A stretch of DNA of 64,000 bases from assembly GCF_022570735.2 (NCBI RefSeq), contig NZ_JANCNS010000001.1:496001-560000 (forward strand). The letters run 5' to 3'. This document shows, one piece after another, positions 50,695-58,554 of the stretch (positions are counted from its first letter, which is position 1; the number at the start of each line of letters is the position of its first letter). The notes under the pieces were generated by a model that saw nothing but the letters and a program-made list of their open reading frames with translations, was not told the origin of the DNA and searched no databases. The position numbers and the translations under genes were made by a program. The DNA comes from Christiangramia oceanisediminis (GTDB taxonomy: Bacteria; Bacteroidota; Bacteroidia; Flavobacteriales; Flavobacteriaceae).

Positions 50695-51348
50695 ATGCAG
50701 GCCATAGACAGAATTTACCAACATCAGGACTGGATTACCTTGATCTTCCTATTATGCTTTATTCTGCTTGTTCTCGCAAAAATTCTTTTCACTCAACGAT
50801 TTGAAGAGTTCGCTAATCTTTTGAACTCGGGTAAATTTATAGCCTTTAAAGGAAAGGAGAATAAAGCTTTTCATCCTTTTAACATTTTGTTGTTATTCAT
50901 ACAATTGCTGGCGGTCTCCATTTTTCTTTACATCGCTTATGCCTATTCCTATGAACTGAAAGATGAGGCCTGGATCATTTTTATCCGAATTTTTACAGCC
51001 TTCACCTGCCTGCTTCTGTTCAAAGCACTTTTAGAAAAGATCATTGGCAATATTTTCGAAATCGATGAGCAAATGGATTATTATATCTTCCAGAAGCTAA
51101 GCTATCGAAATTTCATAGCCCTATTTCTTCTGGGGGCATCTTTATTCCTGATCTATACTGTCTCACCAACGACACTTATTTTGTCGATTATTGGCGGAGC
51201 GGCCTTGCTTGCCAATGCCATAGGAATGTTTATTATATTCAGACGAAATCAAAATATACTTAGCGCCAATTGGTTCTATTTTATTTTGTACCTTTGCGCT
51301 CTTGAAATCGCCCCTTATATTATTTTATATAAGCTGATTATAAACTAA
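50695..51348 (+). CDS. DUF4271 inner-membrane protein
   Basis: A 217-residue protein with about six membrane helices, matching DUF4271 in length and order. It contains the family stretches FNILLLFIQLLAVSIFLYIAY and QMDYYIFQKLSYRNFIAL, and ends with a helix at the C terminus. The ATG at 50695 is used; a TTG lies two codons earlier. It is 23 nt before the hemD-like gene, and the pair is a common arrangement in flavobacteria. Function is unknown. Confidence 0.83.
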   Translation: MQAIDRIYQHQDWITLIFLLCFILLVLAKILFTQRFEEFANLLNSGKFIAFKGKENKAFHPFNILLLFIQLLAVSIFLYIAYAYSYELKDEAWIIFIRIFTAFTCLLLFKALLEKIIGNIFEIDEQMDYYIFQKLSYRNFIALFLLGASLFLIYTVSPTTLILSIIGGAALLANAIGMFIIFRRNQNILSANWFYFILYLCALEIAPYIILYKLIIN

Positions 51349-51371
51349 AAAGGATTTTTAAAGTTTACTAT

Positions 51372-52121
51372 ATGAAAGTGAAAACAATTTTGGTTTCACA
51401 GCCAGAACCTAAGGTTGAAAATTCTCCTTATTTTGAGCTGGAGGAAAAACAAAAAGTTAAAATTGATTTCATCCCTTTTATCCATGTGGAAGGTGTGCCT
51501 TCTAAGGAAGTAAGACAGCAAAAAGTCGATCTCTCCAAATTTACTGCTATCATTCTTACCAGCAGGAATGCTGTTGACCATTTTTTCAGAATTGCTGAAG
51601 AAATGAGGTTTAAAGTGCCGGATACCCTGAAATATTTTTGCCAGAGTGAGGCTGTAGCTTATTATCTTCAGAAATATGTGGTCTACAGGAAAAGAAAGAT
51701 CTATGTTGGGAAAAGAACCTTCGCAGAACTTGCTCCTTTGATCAAGAAATATAAGAACGAAAAGTTTCTACTTCCGTCTTCGGATATGCTGAAACCGGAT
51801 GTTCCAAAAACACTGAATAAATTAGGAGTAGACTGGAAAAAGGCAGTTTTTTACCGTACCGTAGTAAGCGACCTCTCTCATTTGAAAGACGTTACCTATG
51901 ACATCCTGGTTTTCTTCAGCCCAAGTGGAATCAAATCACTTTTTGAAAATTTTCCAGATTTTAAACAAAACAATACCCGTATCGCGGTTTTCGGCAACAC
52001 TACCATCAAAGCTGCAAAAGATCACGGTCTTGTGGTGAACATAAAGGCTCCGACTCCGGAAACGCCAAGTATGACGATGGCAATTAGCAAATACATTAGT
52101 GAAGTAAATAAGAAAGCTTAA
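51372..52121 (+). CDS. hemD: Uroporphyrinogen-III synthase-like protein (HemD)
   Basis: A 249-residue two-lobed HemD-type protein. TAIILTSRNAVDHFF (about 57-71) and DILVFFSPSGIKSLFENF (about 179-196) are the two conserved cores, followed by AVFGNTTIKAAKDHG and TPETPSMTMAISKYI. Sequence similarity inside this family is low, but the two stretches are characteristic. It closes linear hydroxymethylbilane to uroporphyrinogen III in haem synthesis. It is in one transcript with the DUF4271 gene and ends at a terminator shared with pckA. Confidence 0.88.
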   Translation: MKVKTILVSQPEPKVENSPYFELEEKQKVKIDFIPFIHVEGVPSKEVRQQKVDLSKFTAIILTSRNAVDHFFRIAEEMRFKVPDTLKYFCQSEAVAYYLQKYVVYRKRKIYVGKRTFAELAPLIKKYKNEKFLLPSSDMLKPDVPKTLNKLGVDWKKAVFYRTVVSDLSHLKDVTYDILVFFSPSGIKSLFENFPDFKQNNTRIAVFGNTTIKAAKDHGLVVNIKAPTPETPSMTMAISKYISEVNKKA

Positions 52122-52145
52122 GCTTTATTTACTTTTTCAAAATAG

Positions 52146-52173
52146 AAAAATCCGGTCTTTCGACCGGATTTTT
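52146..52173. terminator. Bidirectional terminator between hemD and pckA
   Basis: AAAAATCCGGTC / GACCGGATTTTT, a perfect 12-bp stem with a TTTC loop; the genes converge here. Confidence 0.92.
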
Positions 52174-52203
52174 CATTTCAACCTTTAATCTAACAATTTA
52201 AAA

Positions 52204-53802
52204 CTATCCGATGGGAGCGCCATTCATGATCTCGTCATTGGCATACTCCTCGAATTTACTAAAGTTCTTTTTGAAGAAACCTGCGAGTTCCCGGGCTTTC
52301 TTATCGTAAGCCTCTTTATCTTTCCAGGTATTCTTTGGGTTCAGGATCTCTGACGGAACCCCTTCACAGGTTTTCGGCATTTGTAAACCAAATATCTCGT
52401 GAGTTTCATATTCTACGTCTTCCAGTTTTCCTTCCAAGGCAGAGCTAATCATTTCACGGGTATACTTTAATTTCATCCTGCTTCCAACCCCATACGGTCC
52501 ACCAGTCCATCCGGTATTCACCAACCAGACATTTACACCTGCATCTTTCATTTTGGCGCTTAACATTTCAGCATATTTTGTGGGATGCAACGGCATAAAC
52601 GGCGCACCAAAACATGCCGAAAAGCTCGGGATTGGCTCATCCACCCCTGCTTCGGTTCCCGCCACCTTAGCCGTATAACCACTAATAAAATGGTAAGCGG
52701 CCTGTCCTGGCGTCAATTTACTGATAGGAGGAAGCACTCCAAATGCGTCGGCTGTCAGGAAAAATACGTTCTTCGGGTTTTCGCCTCTTGAAGGCTGCTG
52801 TATATTGTTGATATGACTAATAGGATAACTTACCCTGGTATTTTGGGTGATACTGGTATTGGCAAAATCTACCTCTCCTTTTTCATTCAGCACCACGTTT
52901 TCCAGGATAGCACCAGGCTTAATGGCATGGTAAATATCCGGTTCGTTCTCTTCAGAAAGATTGATCACCTTCGCATAGCATCCACCTTCAAAATTGAAAA
53001 TAGTATTTTCGGCGGTCCAGCCATGTTCGTCATCTCCAATTAATCTTCTTTCAGGATCTGCAGAAAGAGTGGTCTTTCCGGTTCCCGATAATCCGAAGAA
53101 AATCGCGGTATCTCCATCTTCTCCAACATTCGCAGAACAGTGCATTGGCAAAGTGTTCTTATAGACCGGAAGTACAAAATTCAGGGCAGAGAAAATTCCT
53201 TTCTTGATCTCCCCGGTATAACCAGTTCCTCCTATAATCGCAATCTTCTTTTTAAAATTAAGGATCGCAAAATTCTCCTGTCTGGTCCCATCCACTTCTG
53301 GATTAGCTTTAAACCCAGGAGCGTTCAGAATCAGCCAGTCTTCCTTAAAACTATCGAGCTCTTCCTCCTCAGGTCGAAGAAACATGTTATAGGCAAACAT
53401 ATTAGACCATGGATACTCGTTCACGACCCTGATATTAAGCCGGTATTTATTATCAGCACAGGCATAGGCATCTCTTACGTAAACCTCCCTGCCGCCTAGA
53501 TAATCGGCAACCTTTTTGTAAAGTTTATCGAACTTCTCGGGATCAAAAGGAATGTTTATGTCCCCCCACCATACTTTATCTTCAGTGATCTCATCTTTTA
53601 CGATGAACCTGTCTTTAGGAGACCTTCCTGTAAACTCACCCGTATTAACGGCTAAAGCTCCAAAGGAGCTTTCGACGCCCTGCCCGAGCCTTATAGTTTC
53701 TTCCTGAAGTTCTTCCGGAGATAGTTGATAGTGTACTTTAGCTTTGGTGATCCCGTAATCCTCTAACGAAATCGTTTTCGTAATATGGGTGTTTTCGACC
53801 AT
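52204..53802 (-). CDS. pckA: Phosphoenolpyruvate carboxykinase (ATP)
   Basis: A 532-residue ATP-dependent PEP carboxykinase, converting oxaloacetate to PEP in gluconeogenesis. The ATP-binding loop is GLSGTGKTTLSADP (about 232-245), the substrate and metal region is RLIGDDEHGW, and NTGWTGGPYG is a signature near 441. TGRSPKDRFIV (about 58-68) is the substrate-binding Arg motif. Length is typical. It is a single gene, with a -7 box (CACATTTG, minus 53817-53810) close to consensus just upstream. Confidence 0.97.
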   Translation of the reverse strand: MVENTHITKTISLEDYGITKAKVHYQLSPEELQEETIRLGQGVESSFGALAVNTGEFTGRSPKDRFIVKDEITEDKVWWGDINIPFDPEKFDKLYKKVADYLGGREVYVRDAYACADNKYRLNIRVVNEYPWSNMFAYNMFLRPEEEELDSFKEDWLILNAPGFKANPEVDGTRQENFAILNFKKKIAIIGGTGYTGEIKKGIFSALNFVLPVYKNTLPMHCSANVGEDGDTAIFFGLSGTGKTTLSADPERRLIGDDEHGWTAENTIFNFEGGCYAKVINLSEENEPDIYHAIKPGAILENVVLNEKGEVDFANTSITQNTRVSYPISHINNIQQPSRGENPKNVFFLTADAFGVLPPISKLTPGQAAYHFISGYTAKVAGTEAGVDEPIPSFSACFGAPFMPLHPTKYAEMLSAKMKDAGVNVWLVNTGWTGGPYGVGSRMKLKYTREMISSALEGKLEDVEYETHEIFGLQMPKTCEGVPSEILNPKNTWKDKEAYDKKARELAGFFKKNFSKFEEYANDEIMNGAPIG

Positions 53803-53879
53803 AAAAAATCAAATGTGTAGTTTGTTTAGGCCTACAAAATTAAAAATCTAAAATAGATATATCACCAATAAGCCTCAAA

Positions 53880-54269
53880 TTATTTCTTTTTTAACTTTAT
53901 GAAACTCAACAGCAAAATGCTCCATGCAATTATCAAAAGGCTTCCACCTACAGGGGTCACCAATGCGAATTTCCCCAATTCAATGCCAGTTATATCGGCA
54001 GTGGAAAGCAGGTAAATAGAACCTGAGAACAGGACCACGCCCAGGCAAATTAGATAAAACAGCCAGTTATGGGTTTTAGAAGAATTTAACTTTAAAACAC
54101 CCAGTATCAATAACAAAAAGGAGTGATACATCTGGAACCGAATTCCTGTTTCAAAAGAGGCCAGGGAACTTTCTGAAAGACTTTCCTTTAATCCATGTGC
54201 GCCAAAAGCACCCAGGAGCACCGCGGTAAGACCAAAAAATGCGCCGGCAACGATAAATCTTCTATTCAT
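53880..54269 (-). CDS. DUF423 small membrane protein
   Basis: A 129-residue protein with four likely membrane helices and the DUF423 signature AFFGLTAVLLGAFGAHGLKE at residues 11-30. Other family traits are FQMYHSFLLLILG and SGSIYLLSTADI, and VTPVGGSLLIIAWSILL at the end. The family is widespread and uncharacterised. It is transcribed away from the divergent saccharopine dehydrogenase gene, 66 nt away. Confidence 0.88.
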   Translation of the reverse strand: MNRRFIVAGAFFGLTAVLLGAFGAHGLKESLSESSLASFETGIRFQMYHSFLLLILGVLKLNSSKTHNWLFYLICLGVVLFSGSIYLLSTADITGIELGKFALVTPVGGSLLIIAWSILLLSFIKLKKK

Positions 54270-54335
54270 ACTTCATTTTATTTCATTCAAAGTTTTAATA
54301 CATTCGTTTACCACTACACAAAACTAACTTAATTT

Positions 54336-55709
54336 ATGCGTAAAATTTTAATCGTTGGAGCAGGAAAATCCACGTCTGTTTTAATCAGTTACCTGCTTGA
54401 CCAGGCAGAAAAAGAGGAGCTTCATCTTAGAATAGGAGACCTGGACCTGGAAAATGCGAAAAAAGCCTGCAGGGAACATCCCCGGTGTGACGCCTTTAAA
54501 CTCGATATCTTTAATTCTGAAAGCCGCGAAGCAGCCATCCAGCAGGCAGATATCATCATCTCTATGCTCCCGGCAAGATTCCATATAGAAGTCGCCAGGG
54601 ATTGCCTGAAATTTGGAAAAAATATGGTGACGGCCTCCTACATTAGTGAGGAAATGAAGGCCCTGGATGAACAGGTGAAAGAGAAGGGACTTGTATTTAT
54701 GAACGAAATTGGCGTAGACCCTGGCATTGACCATATGAGCGCTATGCAGGTCATAGACAGGATCCGTGATAAAGGTGGGAAAATGTTATTATTCGAATCC
54801 TTTACCGGCGGACTGGTCGCTCCAGAAAGCGATAACAATCTCTGGAATTATAAATTCACCTGGAATCCCCGAAACGTGGTCGTAGCCGGCCAGGGCGGTG
54901 TTGCCGAATTTATCCAGGAAGGCAAATACAAATATATTCCCTACAACCGGCTATTCAGAAGAACTGAATTCATTGAAATTGAAGGTCATGGAAAATTTGA
55001 AGTCTACGCCAACAGAAATTCGCTGAAATACCAAAGCGTTTATAGCCTGGAAGACGCTCTAACCTTATACCGGGGCACCATACGAAAGGTTGGCTTCAGC
55101 AGGGCCTGGAACATGTTCGTACAACTAGGCATGACAGATGACAGCTTCAGCATGAAGGATTCTGAAAACATGAGTTACCGCGATTTTATCAACTCGTTCC
55201 TGCCTTATTCCCCAAGCGATTCTGTTGAACTTAAGACCAGGCATAACCTTAAGATCGATCAGGATGATATCATGTGGGAAAAACTGCTCGAACTGGATAT
55301 CTTTAATCCGAATAAAAAGCTGGGCATTAAAAACGCCACTCCGGCCGAGGCTTTACAGAAGATCCTGATGGATAAATGGTCGCTGTCCCAGGAAGACAAG
55401 GATATGATCGTGATGTACCACAAATTTGGCTATGAACTGAATGGCGAAAAAAAACAGATCGATTCTACCATGGTACATATAGGAGAAGACCAATCCAGAA
55501 CAGCTATGGCCAAAACCGTAGGTTTACCGGTAGCTATGGCGACCATCATGATCCTGAACGGCCAGATCGAAACACCCGGAGTACAATTACCTATAAGGAG
55601 AGAAGTATACGAACCCATCCTTTCCCAATTAGAAAAGCACGATATCACTTTTAAAGAAAAAGAAACCGAATACCTGGGATATAATCCATTTGGAGAGGTA
55701 GGTAATTAA
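54336..55709 (+). CDS. Saccharopine dehydrogenase (glutamate-forming type)
   Basis: A 457-residue saccharopine dehydrogenase of the L-glutamate-forming group. It has the Rossmann motif ILIVGAGKSTSVLISYLL (about 4-21), IIISMLPARFHIEVARDC (about 71-88), and the family stretch NEIGVDPGIDHMSAM (about 124-138). It ends with TKMVGLP-like AKTVGLPVAMATIMILNG and GVQLPI. The enzyme splits saccharopine into glutamate and aminoadipate semialdehyde, a step of lysine breakdown. It is followed 50 nt downstream by an Lrp/AsnC-type regulator that probably controls it. Confidence 0.9.
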   Translation: MRKILIVGAGKSTSVLISYLLDQAEKEELHLRIGDLDLENAKKACREHPRCDAFKLDIFNSESREAAIQQADIIISMLPARFHIEVARDCLKFGKNMVTASYISEEMKALDEQVKEKGLVFMNEIGVDPGIDHMSAMQVIDRIRDKGGKMLLFESFTGGLVAPESDNNLWNYKFTWNPRNVVVAGQGGVAEFIQEGKYKYIPYNRLFRRTEFIEIEGHGKFEVYANRNSLKYQSVYSLEDALTLYRGTIRKVGFSRAWNMFVQLGMTDDSFSMKDSENMSYRDFINSFLPYSPSDSVELKTRHNLKIDQDDIMWEKLLELDIFNPNKKLGIKNATPAEALQKILMDKWSLSQEDKDMIVMYHKFGYELNGEKKQIDSTMVHIGEDQSRTAMAKTVGLPVAMATIMILNGQIETPGVQLPIRREVYEPILSQLEKHDITFKEKETEYLGYNPFGEVGN

Positions 55710-55758
55710 ATTTTGAAAGCTTTTTTTATATTTTAGCTTTAAAACCAAAAATATCAGG

Positions 55759-56229
55759 ATGAAGATAGTAAACGAAAATGTTAAGCTCGACGGTATCGAT
55801 AAGACTATCCTGAACTTTTTGATGAAAGATGCGAAAAAACCGATCCTAGAAATTGCTAAGAAAATTGGGATCACAGGGGCCGCCGTTCATCAAAGATTGA
55901 GGAAACTTGAAAAATCGGGCTTGATCGAAGGTTCCAGGATGATGCTGGATGCCAGGCTTCTGGGCTATAAAACCATGGCATTTGTTGGGGTTTACCTGGA
56001 CAAGGCCGTAAGCAATCCCCAGGCAGTTAAAAAGCTTAGCGAAATTCCAGAGGTGATCGAGTGTCATTATACTACCGGGAACTGGTCTATCTTCCTGAAG
56101 ATCCTGTGCAAGGATAATGAACATTTAATGCAGGTTCTTAATAAAGACATACAGGCCATTGATGGAGTCTCCAGAACCGAAACCTTTATTTCCCTTAATC
56201 AGCAAATAAACCGCCAGATCAGGATATAA
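55759..56229 (+). CDS. Lrp/AsnC family transcription regulator
   Basis: A 156-residue regulator with an N-terminal helix-turn-helix (about residues 12-60; LDGIDKTILNFLMKDAKK, then the recognition helix GAAVHQRLRKLEKSG) and a C-terminal AsnC/RAM domain (about 68-145) for amino-acid sensing (FVGVYLD, ECHYTTGNWSIFLKILCKD, GVSRTETFISL). Downstream of the saccharopine dehydrogenase gene with a terminator after it, it is likely to respond to lysine or a lysine intermediate. The HTH and ligand domains are clear; the target is inferred. Confidence 0.93.
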   Translation: MKIVNENVKLDGIDKTILNFLMKDAKKPILEIAKKIGITGAAVHQRLRKLEKSGLIEGSRMMLDARLLGYKTMAFVGVYLDKAVSNPQAVKKLSEIPEVIECHYTTGNWSIFLKILCKDNEHLMQVLNKDIQAIDGVSRTETFISLNQQINRQIRI

Positions 56230-56258
56230 AAAAAGCTGCCCGAAAAGGCAGCTTTTTT
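56228..56258. terminator. Terminator after the Lrp/AsnC gene
   Basis: AAAAAAGCTGCC / GGCAGCTTTTTT with a CGAAAA loop; it also serves the convergent peptidase gene. Confidence 0.92.
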
Positions 56259-56280
56259 ATTAATTTATATGGATTTGCAT

Positions 56281-56973
56281 TTAATCTCTTCCCAAATAAA
56301 GACTTAAAAAGTACATGAGAGTCGCAAGGGAACCAATGGCAGCCACTACATAAGTTCTGGCAGCCCATTTTAGGGAATCCTCTGCCGCGTCGTGTTCAGA
56401 ACTGGTGAGCATGTTCTCATTTTCAAGCCATACCAATGCCCGTTTACTGGCATCATATTCAACGGGAAGCGTAATAAAACTGAATAGTGTTCCCATAGCA
56501 TACATTATGATACCTATAAGTAGAACCGTTTGACCAACTCCTACTCCAACCATGGTCATCAAAATAAGCCCTCCAAAGATCGCCCATTGCGACAATTTAG
56601 ATGCTACGCTAACCACCGGCACCAGTTTACTTCTCATTTGCAGCCAGCTATAAGCCTGAGCATGCTGAATGGCGTGACCACATTCGTGGGCCGCCACCGC
56701 CGCTGCCGCTGCATTTCTTTGTGAATAAACACCTTCACTAAGATTCACGGTTTTTTTTGCAGGATTATAATGGTCAGACAGCATCCCTGGTGTAGAGATC
56801 ACCTTGACATCTGTAATGCCATTATCGTATAACATCTTTTCTGCGATCTCCTTACCGCTCATCCCGTTTTGAAGACGCATCTTCGAATATTTCCTGAACT
56901 TGCTCTTAAGCGTATTGCTCACGATCATACTTACGATAAATATGAGTCCGGCAATTATATAATATCCCATCAT
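56281..56973 (-). CDS. YugP-like zinc metallopeptidase
   Basis: A 230-residue membrane peptidase matching the YugP/DUF2268-like 'zinc metallopeptidase' group. It has an N-terminal helix (about 4-22), the zinc site HECGH (96-100) in AAAAVAAHECGHAIQHAQ, then a cluster of helices at about 115-180 and a last helix near 205-225. Glu97 is the catalytic residue. The third zinc ligand is probably in PVEYDASKRAL (about 172-182). The substrate is unknown. It starts with two adjacent ATGs (56973 and 56970). Confidence 0.87.
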   Translation of the reverse strand: MMGYYIIAGLIFIVSMIVSNTLKSKFRKYSKMRLQNGMSGKEIAEKMLYDNGITDVKVISTPGMLSDHYNPAKKTVNLSEGVYSQRNAAAAAVAAHECGHAIQHAQAYSWLQMRSKLVPVVSVASKLSQWAIFGGLILMTMVGVGVGQTVLLIGIIMYAMGTLFSFITLPVEYDASKRALVWLENENMLTSSEHDAAEDSLKWAARTYVVAAIGSLATLMYFLSLYLGRD

Positions 56974-57140
56974 AGGTTTAAAATTTTATTCTTTTTTGTG
57001 TTTCAAAGATATCAAAAATCTGGCCATAGCTTTAATTAATATAATAACCATGACACTGTTGTCAGTTGCCCTAATGACCATCGATCTCAGGATTCATTTT
57101 CATTTTCACCGGTTTCTATTTTCCAAATTCAGATATTAGC

Positions 57141-57148
57141 TATATTTG
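57141..57148 (+). promoter_or_regulatory. -7 box of pyrH-frr
   Basis: TATATTTG, exact TAnnTTTG, 22 nt upstream of the pyrH ATG. Confidence 0.65.
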
Positions 57149-57170
57149 CAACGATAATTAAAGAATAGCT

Positions 57171-57878
57171 ATGCAATACAAAAGAATACTTTTAAAACTA
57201 TCTGGAGAAGCTTTAATGGGCGACCGTCAATATGGCATCGACCCAAAACGCCTGGCAGAATACGCTGAGGAAATAAAAACAGTAGTGGATAAAGGTATTG
57301 AGCTGGCTATTGTTATTGGAGGCGGGAACATTTTTAGAGGAGTAGCCGGTGCCAGCCGCGGAATGGATCGTGTACAGGGCGACCATATGGGAATGCTGGC
57401 AACTGTGATCAACGGGCTTGCTTTACAGAGCGCTCTCGAAGATGCCGATATCCAGACCAGATTGCAGTCTGCCATAAAGATCAATGAAGTTGCGGAACCT
57501 TTTATCAGGAGAAAAGCAATAAGGCATCTTGAAAAAGGCCGTGTGGTAATTTTTGGAGGCGGAACCGGGAATCCGTATTTCACCACCGATTCTGCCGCAG
57601 TTTTGAGAGCGATCGAAATCAAAGCCGATGTAATCCTGAAGGGCACAAGGGTAGATGGGATATACACTTCAGATCCTGAAAAAGATAAAGCCGCTACCAA
57701 ATTCGATTTTATTACATTTGAAGATGTAATCAAAAAAGGATTAAAGGTGATGGACACCACAGCCTTTACCCTTAGCCAGGAAAATGAATTACCAATTATC
57801 GTTTTCGATATGAATAAACCGGGCAACCTTTTAAAGGTAGTTACCGGGGAACCTGTCGGAACCAAAGTGAACCTATAA
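57171..57878 (+). CDS. pyrH: UMP kinase
   Basis: A 235-residue amino-acid-kinase fold UMP kinase that makes UDP from UMP and [17 protein letters not shown] (about 4-17) is the phosphate loop, [10 protein letters not shown] (about 47-56) binds the nucleotide, and [15 protein letters not shown] (about 127-141) is the family signature. The length is normal. It is 25 nt ahead of frr, a conserved bacterial pair. In many genomes rpsB and tsf precede them; here those lie about 30 kb away. Confidence 0.97.
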   Translation: MQYKRILLKLSGEALMGDRQYGIDPKRLAEYAEEIKTVVDKGIELAIVIGGGNIFRGVAGASRGMDRVQGDHMGMLATVINGLALQSALEDADIQTRLQSAIKINEVAEPFIRRKAIRHLEKGRVVIFGGGTGNPYFTTDSAAVLRAIEIKADVILKGTRVDGIYTSDPEKDKAATKFDFITFEDVIKKGLKVMDTTAFTLSQENELPIIVFDMNKPGNLLKVVTGEPVGTKVNL

Positions 57879-57903
57879 ATCTGAATTAGTAAATTGTATT
57901 AAA

Positions 57904-58458
57904 ATGGATGAAGAAGTTGAATTGATCTTAGAAGAAGCAAAAGAGGGGATGGAAAAAGCCATTTCGCATCTTAAAAAGCAACTTTCTAATATACGTGCCG
58001 GAAAGGCAAACCCTAGCATGCTGGGAAGTGTAATGGTAGAATATTACGGAGCTCAAACTCCGTTGCAACAGGTGGCCAATGTGAACACACCAGATGCCAG
58101 GACGCTATCTATCCAGCCTTTTGAAAAAAGCCTCATCCAGGAGATCGAAAAAGGGATCATGCAGGCAAATCTTGGCTTCAATCCAATGAACAACGGGGAA
58201 AGCGTGATCATTAACGTTCCGCCATTAACCGAAGAAAGAAGGGTTCAACTATCAAAACAGGCAAAAGCCGAAGCTGAAGACGCGAAGGTTGGAGTGCGTA
58301 ATGATAGAAAACAAGCCAACCAGGAGATCAAGAAACTCGATATTTCTGAAGACTATAAGAAAAGTGTTGAGGATGAGATCCAGGAATTGACCGATACTTA
58401 TATTGATCGAATTGAAAAGATCCTTGCTACCAAGGAAAAGGAGATCATGACCGTTTAA
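57904..58458 (+). CDS. frr: Ribosome recycling factor
   Basis: A 184-residue tRNA-mimicking factor that splits post-termination ribosomes with EF-G. Three-helix bundle and hinge are recognisable: HLKKQLSNIRAGKANPSML (about 22-40), VEYYGAQTPLQQVANVNTPDARTLSIQPFEK, and the C-terminal helix VRNDRKQANQEIKKL. Length is typical. It follows pyrH by 25 nt and is its co-transcribed partner. Confidence 0.98.
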   Translation: MDEEVELILEEAKEGMEKAISHLKKQLSNIRAGKANPSMLGSVMVEYYGAQTPLQQVANVNTPDARTLSIQPFEKSLIQEIEKGIMQANLGFNPMNNGESVIINVPPLTEERRVQLSKQAKAEAEDAKVGVRNDRKQANQEIKKLDISEDYKKSVEDEIQELTDTYIDRIEKILATKEKEIMTV

Positions 58459-58481
58459 TTTCCACATAAAATGTGAAACTG

Positions 58482-58522
58482 TTGCCGGATTGAGTCTAAA
58501 AGATTTAGATTTAATCCGGCAA
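58482..58522 (+). terminator. Hairpin after frr
   Basis: TTGCCGGATT / AATCCGGCAA, perfect 10-bp stem with a 21-nt loop; no T-run, so termination efficiency is uncertain. Confidence 0.6.
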
Positions 58523-58554
58523 TTTAGTTTAATAAAAAATTCAGGCTCCTTTTA

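Noticed and set aside
57227-57865. 212-codon minus-strand frame across pyrH
   Set aside because: It lies fully within a clear UMP kinase gene; open antisense frames are common where codon use is biased.
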